Notes: generated by a model not told the origin, from the sequence alone. 64,000 bases of DNA from Gaoshiqia sediminis (GCF_025907915.1 NZ_JAPAAF010000007.1:1-64000); one strand, 5' to 3'; shown: positions 51,841 to 61,648, counted from the stretch's first letter. Translations and numbers: made by a program.

Positions 51841-53430
51841 ATGAATTTTAAATGTATCTCTCTGTTATTTGTTGCTTTTGTTGGCATGCTGTCAGCCTGT
51901 GACAGTTCCGGGAAAAAGGATAACGATTGGGCGCTTGCTCAAATTCCGGTAATTGACGAAGTCGGACATACTAAGCTGCCTGATGAAATTGCTCCGGTTG
52001 AAGCCCCTTTTGAAACAATCGAGTTCAAGAAACCGGTATTTCCTGCCGATACCGTGGTGCTCCAGCTTTCCAATAATCAGATCAATACAGTTGCCATTAA
52101 CAGTGCTATTTCTGCTTTAAGTCAGCAAGGCGGAGGTACGGTGATTATTCCTGAGGGCGAGTGGTTAACCGGTAGGGTCGAATTGAAGAGCAACATTAAT
52201 TTGCAAATTCCAGCCGGAAGTATTTTGCGTTTTAGCGGTTGGGTAAAGGACTTTCAGCCTTCTGTTTTTACCCGAATTGAAGGAGTTGAAGTGATGTCGT
52301 TGGGCGCATGTATCTATGCTAATAATCAGAAAAATATTGCTGTAACCGGTTCGGGAAATTTAATTGGCCCAACCGGCGGCGATATACGTGACCGTATTGA
52401 CAGGTCGGGCGTGATAGAAAATGTGATTTTGGCTGATACTCCAATTGACGAACGCATGTATGACGGAAGCCAGGAATCCGGAACGATCTTCGCGCCGATG
52501 TTCATCTCACCTATAAACTGTGAGAACGTTTACATTGAAGGGGTATCCCTGGAGAATACAGCTTTTTGGAATGTTGTACCAATTTATTGCGATGGCGTGA
52601 TCATTCGCGGAATCCATGTTAATTCGGTCGGTGTTCCGCGGGGCGACGGAATTGATATTGAATCAAGTCGGAATGTGTTAATTGAATACAGCACATTGAG
52701 TTGTGGAGACGATTGTTTCACCATGAAAGCAGGTCGAGGAGAAGATGGCCTACGCGTGAACAGACCGACCGAAAATGTGGTGGTGCGTTATTGTCTGGCA
52801 CGTGAAGGACACGGCGCAATAACTTGCGGAAGTGAAACTGCCGGCATGATCCGCAACTTGTATGTACACGATTGCGTGTTTGAAGACACGGGGGTTGGAA
52901 TTAGGTTTAAAACCAGACGTCCCCGAGGAGGTGGAGGTGAGAATTTGATTTACGAGCGAATCCGCATGAATTTGAAAAACACAGCTTTTCGTTGGGACAT
53001 GCTTGGCGGTAAAATGTATGTTGGTGAACTGGCCGACCGGTTGCCGGTGAGAGATGTGAATGACCTTACACCAAAATATAAAAACATTCAGGCGAAGGAT
53101 ATCCTGATTGAGAATTGCTCCAACTTTGTACGTGTTAATGGTATTCCCGAGTCGCCGCTTGAGGACTTATCCATTGAGAATGTTGAAGTAAAGAACTGCA
53201 AAACATTGTTTTATGCGCATGATCTGGTGAACGCTTCTTTCCGGAATATGCGTATTGGTTCCAACGATAGCGTAGTTGGATTGCTGGATGCCCGGAATGT
53301 TCAGTTTGACAATATCCGGTTTAACACTGCTGCTCCGGTTGTTCTTGATGTTCAGGGCGATTTGTCCGATTCCATACTGATCGAGGAGTGCATAAATGTT
53401 GAAAATCAATTGTGGACCAGAGCAGAATGA
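51841..53430 (+). CDS. GH28 polygalacturonase-like lipoprotein
   Basis: A 529-residue exported pectinase-type enzyme. The signal peptide ends in lipobox LSAC (Cys20), so it is probably membrane-anchored. The beta-helix carries the GH28 catalytic motifs in order: GVPRGDGIDIESS, LSCGDDCFTMKAG, REGHGAITCGSE and GIRFKTRRPRGG, corresponding to NxD, DD, GHG and RxK. It would hydrolyse galacturonan or rhamnogalacturonan chains. No SusC/SusD genes, transporter or other pectinases adjoin it. A LacI-like operator upstream suggests sugar control. Confidence 0.9.
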   Translation: MNFKCISLLFVAFVGMLSACDSSGKKDNDWALAQIPVIDEVGHTKLPDEIAPVEAPFETIEFKKPVFPADTVVLQLSNNQINTVAINSAISALSQQGGGTVIIPEGEWLTGRVELKSNINLQIPAGSILRFSGWVKDFQPSVFTRIEGVEVMSLGACIYANNQKNIAVTGSGNLIGPTGGDIRDRIDRSGVIENVILADTPIDERMYDGSQESGTIFAPMFISPINCENVYIEGVSLENTAFWNVVPIYCDGVIIRGIHVNSVGVPRGDGIDIESSRNVLIEYSTLSCGDDCFTMKAGRGEDGLRVNRPTENVVVRYCLAREGHGAITCGSETAGMIRNLYVHDCVFEDTGVGIRFKTRRPRGGGGENLIYERIRMNLKNTAFRWDMLGGKMYVGELADRLPVRDVNDLTPKYKNIQAKDILIENCSNFVRVNGIPESPLEDLSIENVEVKNCKTLFYAHDLVNASFRNMRIGSNDSVVGLLDARNVQFDNIRFNTAAPVVLDVQGDLSDSILIEECINVENQLWTRAE

Positions 53431-53468
53431 GTTTACACGGATTTATTCTTATCGAATTGCCAAAATTG

Positions 53469-53510
53469 AAAGAGTCACGATCTGCCGGATGGAAGGTCGT
53501 GACTCTTTTT
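53469..53510 (+). terminator. Terminator of the GH28 gene
   Basis: AAAGAGTCACGA (53469-53480) pairs with TCGTGACTCTTT (53497-53508), followed by more T. Confidence 0.88.
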
Positions 53511-53560
53511 ATTAATGTGTAGGATCAGTGTTTCGCGTGTTGTAATGCACTTCATCTCAT

Positions 53561-54790
53561 TTAAACTTGGGCCACATCAAAACCTACAAGTTTCAGGTCG
53601 TCATAATAGGCCGGGTACGATTTGGTTACTACCATCGGGTCGTCAATTTCAATGGTGCCAAACAGGGCGGCAGGGGCAAAGGCGAGTGCCATGCGATGGT
53701 CATGATAGGTGGTGATGCAGGGCACTTCTTTCTTTTCGAATGGGAACGTGCCGTCCCATGCCAGTTCACCATGATGTGGTTCTGTTAGTTGTGCGCCGAA
53801 TTTTGACAGCTCATTTTGCAGGGCGGCAATGCGGTTTGTTTCTTTTATTTTCAGGGTTTCCAACCCGGTGAAGTGGAATGGGACCTTCTTCAGCACACAC
53901 AACACCGCCATGGTTTGAGCCACATCGGGGTTTTCGGCAAAATTTAGCGACAGGTTTTTGGGTTGAATATCTGCTGTTTTTCGGATGATGATGCTGTTTG
54001 CGGTTGCCTGGCTCTCTATCCCAAATTGCTTGAACCAAGGGGCAATGGCGCAATCGCCCTGCAAACTCATCAGGTTCAGGTGTTGTAGTTCCACTTCACC
54101 CGCTCCGGCCAGGGCCAGCAGCTGGTACCAGTACGAGGCGCCTGACCAGTCAGCTTCCACGGTGAATTCGCAAGGCTGGTAGTCCTGCTCGTTGATGCGG
54201 ATTTCGTTACCTTTCCAAACTGATTTTACCCCAAACTGTTTCATTAGCCCAAGGGTCAGTTCAATGTATGAACGCGAGGTTACTTTGTTTTTCAACCGTA
54301 GTGTCAGTCCGCCTTCCAGCGTGGGAGCGATCATTAGCAGGGCCGAAATGTATTGGCTGCTCACGCTCCCATCCAACTCCAAGATGTTGCCTTTGAGATG
54401 CGAGCCGTAAATTTTCAGCGGCGGAAATCCTTCTTCTTCCAGATATTCGATTTTTGCACCCAGCTTGTTCAGCGCGTCAACCAGGATCTTAATTGGCCGT
54501 TGCTTCATCCGGTCCGAACCGGTGAGGGTCCATTCACCCACAATTTGCGCCAGGAATGCGGTCAGAAAACGCATTGCCGTTCCGGCGTGGCCAATGTCAA
54601 ATACATTGGTGTTTGAGGTCAATACCCGTTGCATGACCTTGGTGTCGTCGCTATCGGATAAATTTTCGATTTCATAAGGACTGTAGCTTAGCGCATGGAT
54701 AATCAGGGCACGGTTGGCGATGCTTTTTGATGCCGGCAGTTTGATGCTGCCGTTGATTGTTTTATCTGGTTTGGAAAGCTGGTATTTCAT
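53561..54790 (-). CDS. aroA: 3-phosphoshikimate 1-carboxyvinyltransferase (EPSP synthase)
   Basis: A 409-residue enzyme of the shikimate pathway that joins PEP to shikimate-3-phosphate. Visible signatures are KLPASKSIANRALI at the N-terminus (substrate-binding Lys and Ser), DIGHAGTAMRFLTAF, SDRMKQRPI and, late, ENPDVAQTMAV and ETLKIKETNRIAAL. The chain is slightly shorter than the common 427 residues, as is usual in this phylum. It follows aroB by 31 bp on the same strand, so the two shikimate genes form one unit. Confidence 0.95.
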   Translation of the reverse strand: MKYQLSKPDKTINGSIKLPASKSIANRALIIHALSYSPYEIENLSDSDDTKVMQRVLTSNTNVFDIGHAGTAMRFLTAFLAQIVGEWTLTGSDRMKQRPIKILVDALNKLGAKIEYLEEEGFPPLKIYGSHLKGNILELDGSVSSQYISALLMIAPTLEGGLTLRLKNKVTSRSYIELTLGLMKQFGVKSVWKGNEIRINEQDYQPCEFTVEADWSGASYWYQLLALAGAGEVELQHLNLMSLQGDCAIAPWFKQFGIESQATANSIIIRKTADIQPKNLSLNFAENPDVAQTMAVLCVLKKVPFHFTGLETLKIKETNRIAALQNELSKFGAQLTEPHHGELAWDGTFPFEKKEVPCITTYHDHRMALAFAPAALFGTIEIDDPMVVTKSYPAYYDDLKLVGFDVAQV

Positions 54791-54821
54791 TTTAAATCAA
54801 AAGTCAAAAGTCAAAAAAATG

Positions 54822-55886
54822 CTACAGTTGGCGGTAATAATCCAACGCCTCAAAAATCAATTCTTTCGGGCAATCCTGGTTGATTTCCACTTTCCCGATT
54901 TCAGAAATCAGTGTAAAGTTGATGCGGCTGCCTTCGTTCTTTTTATCGTGGGTCATCAATTCGTACAAAGCTTCGTAATCTTGCCTGGCAATGTCAAATT
55001 TACCGTATTTTTGAAGCAACCATCCGGAGATGGTTTCGAGTTCCGTTTCATTAAACCCACATTTTTTGGCCGACAGGTACAGTTCCACAATCATCCCGTA
55101 AACAACGGCATATCCGTGCAAGATGGGGCGACCTTCGTACAGGGCGTAACTTTCAAAAGCATGTCCGGCCGTGTGGCCGAAGTTAAGTGCTTTGCGGATA
55201 TTTTTTTCGGTAAGATCGTTCAATACATGCCATTCTTTTACCGCAACCGAGTGGGCGATGATCGCCTGCAGCGCTTCGTAATCGATTTGCCCTAAATTAT
55301 AAGTCATCAGTTCTTCCCAGTGTTCCGGGCTTTTTATCAGACCGTGTTTCAGCATTTCGGCAAAACCCGACAAAAAGTTTTCGTGGTCGATTGTTTTCAG
55401 AAAGTTGGTGTTGATAATAACGGCATCCGGCTCGTTAAAAACACCGATCTCGTTTTTCAGCCCGTTAAAGTTGATGCCGGTTTTTCCTCCCAGCGAAGCA
55501 TCAACCTGGGCCAGCAGGGTGGTGGGGATATTTACGAAAGCCATTCCCCGCTTGAAGGTTGAAGCCGCAAAACCGCCCAGATCAGTGAGCATGCCTCCGC
55601 CAATGTTGATGAGCAGCGATTTACGGTCGGCTCCGTGTTTCGACAGTACTTCCCAAACTTGTTCCACCGAGCGGATCGATTTATTGGTTTCGCCGCCACG
55701 AATCACGATTTTTCGAATATGATGGGTTTCGATGAGTTGACCGATCAACGGCAGGCACAGTTTGTCGGGAACGTCCTCGGTGAGCAGAAAAACTTTTCCG
55801 GCAGGGAACCCATCAATGATTTTGCTGAGTTCCGCTTCAATCTGCTGGGAAAAGATAATATTTGAGTGTATTTTTGATGGAGCCAT
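54822..55886 (-). CDS. aroB: 3-dehydroquinate synthase
   Basis: A 354-residue NAD- and metal-dependent enzyme that cyclises DAHP to 3-dehydroquinate, the second shikimate step. Cofactor and metal residues are in INIGGGMLTDLGGFAAST, NIPTTLLAQVDASLGGKTG, SGFAEMLKHGLI and LNFGHTAGHAFES. Length is normal. It is the first gene of the aroB-aroA unit and divergent from a small membrane-protein gene. Confidence 0.96.
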   Translation of the reverse strand: MAPSKIHSNIIFSQQIEAELSKIIDGFPAGKVFLLTEDVPDKLCLPLIGQLIETHHIRKIVIRGGETNKSIRSVEQVWEVLSKHGADRKSLLINIGGGMLTDLGGFAASTFKRGMAFVNIPTTLLAQVDASLGGKTGINFNGLKNEIGVFNEPDAVIINTNFLKTIDHENFLSGFAEMLKHGLIKSPEHWEELMTYNLGQIDYEALQAIIAHSVAVKEWHVLNDLTEKNIRKALNFGHTAGHAFESYALYEGRPILHGYAVVYGMIVELYLSAKKCGFNETELETISGWLLQKYGKFDIARQDYEALYELMTHDKKNEGSRINFTLISEIGKVEINQDCPKELIFEALDYYRQL

Positions 55887-55908
55887 TTTGTCCGATTTTT
55901 CGTGACGG

Positions 55909-55916
55909 CAAAGTTA
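55909..55916 (-). promoter_or_regulatory. -7 box of aroB-aroA
   Basis: The minus strand reads TAACTTTG, a full TAnnTTTG match, 22 bp before the aroB ATG. Confidence 0.5.
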
Positions 55917-55985
55917 ATATATTTTCAGAAGCCCTTTTAATTGAAAAGCAGCTTGCGGTTATTATTTACGATTCATTAATTAGTT

Positions 55986-56438
55986 ATGGAAATTTCAAAC
56001 AAAAAACGAACAAGAAGAATAAAGCGCATTTTTAACCTGGTAGTTGTGTTTCTGTTGCTGGTAGCCCTGTTTTTTGTTTGGAAAGAAAACAATGCCGGTG
56101 CCCTGATTGCAGGCGGTGTTTTGGTTTTGTTCGTCGTAGGCTTCCAGTTTGTCAATATGAATTACGTGTATTACAGTTCTGAAGGGGGAAAGCTACTGGT
56201 GCGCTACTATCCGGTGGTGTCGTTATTTGGGAAGGAGTATAACGCGATTGAGTTTGACAAACATTTGCTGTATTCAGCAAAAGTTAAAAAGGTGCTTTTA
56301 TTTTCGGATTTGTACCTGTCTATCAGGACCAGTAAGGGGATTGCCGAATATCCAGAAGTGAGTTTGGCCGGATTGTCGCGCGAAGAAATTCAGGCTATTC
56401 AGCACGATTTAACTGAAATATTGCAGCTCGTTCGCTAA
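55986..56438 (+). CDS. Small membrane protein with two N-terminal helices
   Basis: A 150-residue protein I do not recognise. A basic start (KKRTRRIKR) leads into two membrane helices at about residues 14-30 and 38-56, leaving both ends in the cytoplasm. The C-terminal 95 residues alternate strands and end in a helix (LSREEIQAIQHDLTEIL), a layout resembling a PH-like domain. It lies 50 bp before dprA on the same strand and could be co-transcribed with it. No function can be assigned. Confidence 0.75.
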   Translation: MEISNKKRTRRIKRIFNLVVVFLLLVALFFVWKENNAGALIAGGVLVLFVVGFQFVNMNYVYYSSEGGKLLVRYYPVVSLFGKEYNAIEFDKHLLYSAKVKKVLLFSDLYLSIRTSKGIAEYPEVSLAGLSREEIQAIQHDLTEILQLVR

Positions 56439-56488
56439 AGCTTGTGTATTTCTTCGGAAAGGTCTAAATTGATCATAAACATTTCCAG

Positions 56489-57595
56489 ATGGATTACTCC
56501 CACAATCTCAAATATCAACTGGCATTGTCGTTAATTCCCGGCATTGGCAGTGTCAATGCCAAAAGTTTGGTTGCCTACCTGGGCAGTGTCGAAGCCGTTT
56601 TTCATGCTTCCGAAAAAACGCTCAGGAAAGTACCTGGCATTGGCGAAGTCCTGGCCCGTAATATTATTGCTCACCAATTGACAGAACGGGCAGAAGAGGA
56701 AATCCACTTTATGCAAAGCCATCAAATCCGGGCTTCTTTTTATTTGGACGATAATTATCCGATGCGGTTAAAGCGTTGCGTTGACGCGCCGTTGGTGCTG
56801 TTTTCAACCGGGCACATCAACTTTAACGAAAGCAAAATGGTTGCCTTGGTCGGTACCCGCAATGCGACTGACTATGGTCGGAAATTTTGCGACGATCTGG
56901 TTGCGGGAATGGCGCAGCGGGGTGGTTACTGTGTGGTGAGTGGCTTGGCTTATGGCATTGATGTGGCAGCCCATAAGGCTTGTTTGAAATACCAGGTACC
57001 AACCCTTGGCGTATTGGCCCACGGCCTGGACCAAGTATATCCGGCGTTACATAAAAGCGTTGCTCAAAAGATGCGGGAAAATGGAGGCTTGGTGAGCGAT
57101 TTTATGAGCCGGACAAAGATCGACCGGCAGAATTTTCTTCGGCGCAACCGTATCATTGCCGGCTTGGCCGATGCTACGGTTATTGTTGAATCGGCGGAAA
57201 AAGGCGGTTCGCTGGTTACAGCAGACATTGCCGACTCGTACAACCGCGATGTATTTGCTGTGCCGGGGCGTAGCAGCGATACTTATTCCCGCGGGTGCAA
57301 TGCGCTGATCCGGGAAAGTAAAGCCAATCTGATCGAATCGCTGAATGATTTGGAGTATTTTATGTCGTGGCAACCCCAGATTGACAAGCCTCGCAAAATT
57401 CAACGGCAGCTTTTTGTTGAACTTCGTCCCGAGGAACAAAAAATTGTTGACCTGCTTGGTGATGCCCCGGTTTACATCGACCAGTTATGCCAGCTGGCCG
57501 GGATGCCCATGGGGAAAGTATCGTCCATTTTGCTTGGGCTCGAGTTTAACGGGTTGGTGGCCAGTTTGCCCGGGAAGATGTACCGGTTGAGTTGA
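56489..57595 (+). CDS. dprA: DNA-processing protein DprA
   Basis: A 368-residue protein that loads RecA on incoming single-stranded DNA during natural transformation. A helix-hairpin-helix region (IPGIGSVNAKSLVAYLG and VPGIGEVLARNI, residues about 14-55) precedes the Rossmann-like core with VALVGTRNATDYGRKF, VVSGLAYGIDVAAHKACL, GVLAHGLDQVYP and ESAEKGGSLVTADIA. A C-terminal winged-helix domain covers about residues 305-368. Length is complete. No other competence genes are in the window, and many non-competent Bacteroidota also carry dprA. Confidence 0.94.
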   Translation: MDYSHNLKYQLALSLIPGIGSVNAKSLVAYLGSVEAVFHASEKTLRKVPGIGEVLARNIIAHQLTERAEEEIHFMQSHQIRASFYLDDNYPMRLKRCVDAPLVLFSTGHINFNESKMVALVGTRNATDYGRKFCDDLVAGMAQRGGYCVVSGLAYGIDVAAHKACLKYQVPTLGVLAHGLDQVYPALHKSVAQKMRENGGLVSDFMSRTKIDRQNFLRRNRIIAGLADATVIVESAEKGGSLVTADIADSYNRDVFAVPGRSSDTYSRGCNALIRESKANLIESLNDLEYFMSWQPQIDKPRKIQRQLFVELRPEEQKIVDLLGDAPVYIDQLCQLAGMPMGKVSSILLGLEFNGLVASLPGKMYRLS

Positions 57596-57625
57596 TCGTC
57601 GTTTCTGCATGTCGATTTTTGGATG

Positions 57626-57633
57626 TATCTTTG
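57626..57633 (+). promoter_or_regulatory. -7 box of the DEAD-box helicase gene
   Basis: TATCTTTG is a full TAnnTTTG match just 6 bp before the ATG, so the mRNA would have almost no leader. Confidence 0.5.
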
Positions 57634-57639
57634 CGGCCT

Positions 57640-58962
57640 ATGACAAGTTTTGAAGAATTAAAAGTCAATAAATCAATCCTGAAAGCCCTGAAGGAAATTG
57701 GTTTCGAAGAACCGACCCCCATTCAGGAGCAGGCAATTCCGGTTATCCGGTCGGGAGTGGATGTGCTTGGGATTGCACAAACCGGCACCGGAAAGACGGC
57801 TGCTTACCTGTTGCCCATTTTTATGAAGCTGGTGAAGGCAGAAGGAGAGGACCCTCGGGTGCTTATTCTGGTTCCCACGCGTGAATTGTCGATACAGGTG
57901 GGTGAAGATATTGAGGAGTTGACCCAATACAGCAACCTGCGGCACGCCGCAATTTACGGAGGTATTGGCTGGACCAAACATGCAGAACTGATTAAACCGG
58001 GTATCGACATTTTGGTGGCAACTCCCGGACGGTTGCTGGATTTATACCAGGCAGGGGCTGTATCGCTCAAAAAAATAAAAACCCTGGTGATTGACGAGGC
58101 AGACCGCATGTTGGACATGGGTTTCATGCCACAAATTCGCAAATTGCTCGAAATCATTCCGGTGAAAAGGCAAAACTTGCTGTTTTCGGCCACCTTCAAC
58201 GAAAAGGTGGAGGAGATGAGCCATGAGTTTCTTGCTTTTCCCGAACGGATTGAAGTGGCGCCATCGGCTACGCCGGCCCAGCTGGTTAAGCAGTCGTATT
58301 TTAAGGTGCCGAACTTCCGGACCAAACTCAACCTCATTCAGCATTTGTTGCAAGACGAAGAAACGTTTAACCGGGTGTTGATTTTTGTGCGTACCAAGGA
58401 ACATGCCGACAGTGTGTTTAAAATCATCAAACGTAAAACCGAAGGTGAGAAGCGCATCTTGCATTCCAATAAAGGGCAAAGCTCGCGGATCAACGCCATC
58501 AACGCGTTTAAGGACGGCGATATTCGCATTATGATTTCCACTGATGTTTCGGCACGGGGACTGGATGTGTCGCGGATTTCGCATGTCATCAATTTTGACC
58601 TTCCGCAACGTTACGAGGATTATGTGCATCGCATCGGACGGACAGCCCGGGCCAATAATCACGGGGAAGCCATTACGCTGATCGACCCTGCGGAAGAATA
58701 CCATCTGAAAAAAATTGAGCAGATCATCCGCATGGAAATACCAGAGCGGAAAATTCCTGAGGGAGTGGAGATTGCCGACACGCCAAAGCCCGAAAGGCAG
58801 GATCAGTTACGAGAAATCGACCGGCAAAAACGCTTGGAAGATCCGGAATTTAAAGGGGCTTTTCATGAAAAGAAACGGCGCCCTTCTGCACAAAAGCCGG
58901 TGAACCCGCCAAAACATTTTTCCAAAACCAAAAAATTCCGAAAAACAGGTGGAAGGAGATAA
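57640..58962 (+). CDS. DEAD-box ATP-dependent RNA helicase
   Basis: A 440-residue RNA helicase with all core motifs: the Q motif FEEPTPIQEQAIP, Walker A AQTGTGKTAAYLLP, PTRELSIQ, the VIDEADRMLDMGF box, LLFSATF, ISTDVSARGLDVS and HRIGRTARANN. A basic C-terminal tail of about 60 residues (KKRRPSAQKPVNPPKHFSKTKKF) probably binds RNA. It resembles RhlE-type helicases used in rRNA maturation or RNA decay. The ATG at 57,640 is chosen because the frame upstream overlaps dprA and the -7 box. Confidence 0.93.
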   Translation: MTSFEELKVNKSILKALKEIGFEEPTPIQEQAIPVIRSGVDVLGIAQTGTGKTAAYLLPIFMKLVKAEGEDPRVLILVPTRELSIQVGEDIEELTQYSNLRHAAIYGGIGWTKHAELIKPGIDILVATPGRLLDLYQAGAVSLKKIKTLVIDEADRMLDMGFMPQIRKLLEIIPVKRQNLLFSATFNEKVEEMSHEFLAFPERIEVAPSATPAQLVKQSYFKVPNFRTKLNLIQHLLQDEETFNRVLIFVRTKEHADSVFKIIKRKTEGEKRILHSNKGQSSRINAINAFKDGDIRIMISTDVSARGLDVSRISHVINFDLPQRYEDYVHRIGRTARANNHGEAITLIDPAEEYHLKKIEQIIRMEIPERKIPEGVEIADTPKPERQDQLREIDRQKRLEDPEFKGAFHEKKRRPSAQKPVNPPKHFSKTKKFRKTGGRR

Positions 58963-58997
58963 ACCGTTCTTTGAGTAGCCGGGCGATATTCGGGTGA

Positions 58998-60788
58998 TCA
59001 ATTTTCAGAAAGAATAAAATAAAACAGGCAACCTTCGCCGGGAATGGCGTTACTGAAAACACCCACTTCGCCGCCCAGCTTTTCCACAATTCGCTTGACA
59101 ATCGACAAACCCAATCCGGTGCCCTGGGCACGTGAAGGATCGAGCCTGGTAAACTTATTGAATAGTTTTTCCTGCGCTTTTAGCGGGAGCCCTTTCCCGT
59201 TGTCTTTGATCCAGAAGCGGACCTGGTTGCGCCCGTAAAGTTGGTCGAAACCCAATTCGATGACCGGGGGACTGCCGCCATATTTTATTGCATTGCTGAT
59301 GTAGTTCATCCAAACCTCTTCGAGCCAGGCCGGATGCGACTTAATGACCGGCCATTGGGCGGGTTTCAGGATGGTGGCTTTGGATTCCTGAATGTTCGAA
59401 TCCAGGCGTTTTTCGCATTCCGCTATCACCTGCCCCATGTTTACAGGCGACAGTTGGATGTCTTGCTGCCTGATCGTTGACATGGTGAGCAGCTCCTTGA
59501 TTACATGCAGGGTTTTTTCTGCTGATGTGCTAATGATTTTGTTTATTTCCAGGGCGCTGTCATAATTCTCTTCGTTAATTTCAAGCTCAATCATTTCGGA
59601 GAGCGAAACCACGGCCCCGATGGAGTCGCGCAGATCGTGGGCCACCGTGTGGGCATAGGCATTCAAATCGGCAATAAGCTTGGCATTTTCTTCAATTTCC
59701 TTTTTCAGGTCCTGGTTGGTTTGAAGTATTTTTTCCTCATTGCGGATGCGTTGTGTAATGTCGCGTAATACGATGAGTTGGCCCCCAAGCATGTTGTTGT
59801 GGTCGAAAAGCGGGGTAACGCGCATGTCCAGGTGCCGGACCTCAGGGGTCTTTTCGGTAGTAATTTGTGTGCGGATTGGCTTGGGGGAATACGCGATGCG
59901 CTCGATCAGTTCCTTTTTGTGGGGAACGGCATCAGCCAGCTTTTTCCCGATCAGGGCTTTCCGCTCCGTGTTGAGCAGGCCGAGCATCGGTTCGTTGATG
60001 TCGGCAATACGTTGCTGGTGATCAATCAGCAGCACCGCATCTTCCATGATGTTGATGAGTTTATTGCGTGCCAGCGGAACCAGCTCGAAAGTGCCATAGC
60101 GCATGTTGATAAAGGCCAGGATAACCCCTGAAATGAAAAAGCAGCTCGGCGTCCAGTCGAAACCCGGGATAGGATTTATTTTGAATACATAAACCATATT
60201 TCCCGTAATCGGGAAAAGGCTGGCGAAGACAATCAGCCAGGACGCATAATGGGTCTGGCTTGTTGCCTGTTTGATCAACCGGGAAATATTAAATATACTG
60301 AGGGTGAGCAATGTATAGATGGATACAAAAATTAACCAGAAGAATGGGCCGTACTGGTAAATGGTTGTGTTGTTTTCCGGGTCGATGGCCGCCTTTTCCC
60401 AATGCAGGTGGTGAAGGTCATTCGTTATTACCAGCAAAATCAGGAATATGCCCCCAATCAGTAGCCCATTTTTTGTTTTTCGTGATATTTTTCGTGTGGC
60501 CGATCGGAAGTGTCTGGAAAACAAGTAGAACCAAATTGGGGTATATACAATGCCCAGATAGGAAAGTTTTGACCAGAATAGTTTGGTCTCCAGGTTGGCT
60601 GCGGAGTATTCCAGGCAATAAAATACCGCCCATATTGCCGTTGACAGCTGCATCAGGGCCAGGTACCTCATGCCGGGCGACTCTTTGTATTGGTACAGAT
60701 ACAAACTGATCAGTAACCCTCCAAAAGCAGTGAGGGCTAAGAGTATGCTGAGCAGATTAATTAAATATGCGCCCGTTTCGGTTGGCAT
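58998..60788 (-). CDS. Orphan sensor histidine kinase with 7TM sensor and PAS domain
   Basis: A 596-residue kinase. Residues 1-230 hold seven membrane helices of the N-terminal 7TM histidine-kinase sensor type. A PAS domain follows at about 240-350 (IMEDAVLLIDHQQRIADINE), then a coiled coil. The HisKA domain has His384 in YAHTVAHDLRDSIGAV, and the ATPase domain ends the chain (MNYISNAIKYGG, DNGKGLPLKAQEKL, GTGLGLSIVKRIV). The residue four after His384 is Arg-Asp-Ser where many kinases have a proline. No response regulator is adjacent, so its partner and signal are unknown. Confidence 0.88.
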   Translation of the reverse strand: MPTETGAYLINLLSILLALTAFGGLLISLYLYQYKESPGMRYLALMQLSTAIWAVFYCLEYSAANLETKLFWSKLSYLGIVYTPIWFYLFSRHFRSATRKISRKTKNGLLIGGIFLILLVITNDLHHLHWEKAAIDPENNTTIYQYGPFFWLIFVSIYTLLTLSIFNISRLIKQATSQTHYASWLIVFASLFPITGNMVYVFKINPIPGFDWTPSCFFISGVILAFINMRYGTFELVPLARNKLINIMEDAVLLIDHQQRIADINEPMLGLLNTERKALIGKKLADAVPHKKELIERIAYSPKPIRTQITTEKTPEVRHLDMRVTPLFDHNNMLGGQLIVLRDITQRIRNEEKILQTNQDLKKEIEENAKLIADLNAYAHTVAHDLRDSIGAVVSLSEMIELEINEENYDSALEINKIISTSAEKTLHVIKELLTMSTIRQQDIQLSPVNMGQVIAECEKRLDSNIQESKATILKPAQWPVIKSHPAWLEEVWMNYISNAIKYGGSPPVIELGFDQLYGRNQVRFWIKDNGKGLPLKAQEKLFNKFTRLDPSRAQGTGLGLSIVKRIVEKLGGEVGVFSNAIPGEGCLFYFILSEN

Positions 60789-60827
60789 AAAAGTAGGGAT
60801 TAGTTTATCGAACCGGCTGTAAATGTA

Positions 60828-61391
60828 TTAAGAAGCCATTAAATGTTCAAACAATATTTTTATCCCAATGAAAATAAGAATGGCCCCGCCCAGTATTTCG
60901 GCGTATTTATTGATTCTCGGCCCTGTTTTTTTGCCTATCAGAACTCCGGTCATCGAAGCCAAAAAGGTAACAGCACCGATGATGATTACAGCCGGAATTA
61001 TTTTTTCGAGCAACAAAGCCAAGCTAAAACCAACAGCCAGTGCATCAACGCTGGTGGCAAAGGCCATGATTACGGCAGTCCGGAACTTCAGCGGGTCTTT
61101 TATGGATTTGGTTTCGTGGGGTAGCAGGTTCTCAATAATCATTTTACCACCGATCAGGGAGAGCAGTCCAAAAGCTATCCAGTGATCAACAGGTTCGATC
61201 AGGCGGCGAACACTGCTTTCGAGTAGCCAGCCGATTAATGGCATAAATGCCTGGAAAACAGCCAGTATGAGTGCCAGTTTCACAGCCTGGAAAAAACGGA
61301 TTGCGGGCAGGCTTAATCCGCTGGTTACAGAAACAGCAAACGTATCAAACGATAATCCGATAGCCAGAATGATGACGGTTGAATAATTCAT
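60828..61391 (-). CDS. mntP: Manganese efflux pump MntP
   Basis: A 187-residue protein with six membrane helices in two similar halves, as in MntP (YebN). The aspartates needed for Mn export are in GLSFDTFAVSVTSG and ATSVDALAVGFSLAL, with conserved SLIGGKMIIENLL between. It would keep cytosolic Mn low. I looked for the yybP-ykoY Mn riboswitch upstream and saw no such core, so control may be by a protein. It lies 39 bp before the 7TM kinase gene on the same strand, so the two may be co-transcribed. Confidence 0.92.
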   Translation of the reverse strand: MNYSTVIILAIGLSFDTFAVSVTSGLSLPAIRFFQAVKLALILAVFQAFMPLIGWLLESSVRRLIEPVDHWIAFGLLSLIGGKMIIENLLPHETKSIKDPLKFRTAVIMAFATSVDALAVGFSLALLLEKIIPAVIIIGAVTFLASMTGVLIGKKTGPRINKYAEILGGAILIFIGIKILFEHLMAS

Positions 61392-61574
61392 CCCCTTCTA
61401 AATTACTTTTGTGATTGGCGAACATCTGAATCATCCTGCCTGAAAACATTCTGATGGTCTGTTCCCAAATAAATCGCCCCAAAACTAGTAAAAATCGATT
61501 TAGGCACCTGTCCAATCTAGTCATCAATTTTATCGGATGAATGGGATAATCACTGGTAACGGATGATTGGTCGC

Positions 61575-61648
61575 TGAAAATAAAAGGTTGTCCCGAAAAC
61601 CGTGGCAACAACCAGTTGTTTGGCTGATAGCTGTTTTCGGGACAACCT
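61575..61648 (-). terminator. Terminator of the alkaline phosphatase gene
   Basis: AGGTTGTCCCGAAAAC (61585-61600) pairs perfectly, 16 bp, with 61633-61648 around a 32-nt loop. On the minus strand TTTTATTTTC follows. The rest of the gap 61392-61692 holds no gene I can see. Confidence 0.75.

Noticed and set aside
61392-61584. yybP-ykoY manganese riboswitch before mntP
   Set aside because: I could not find the conserved core on the minus strand.
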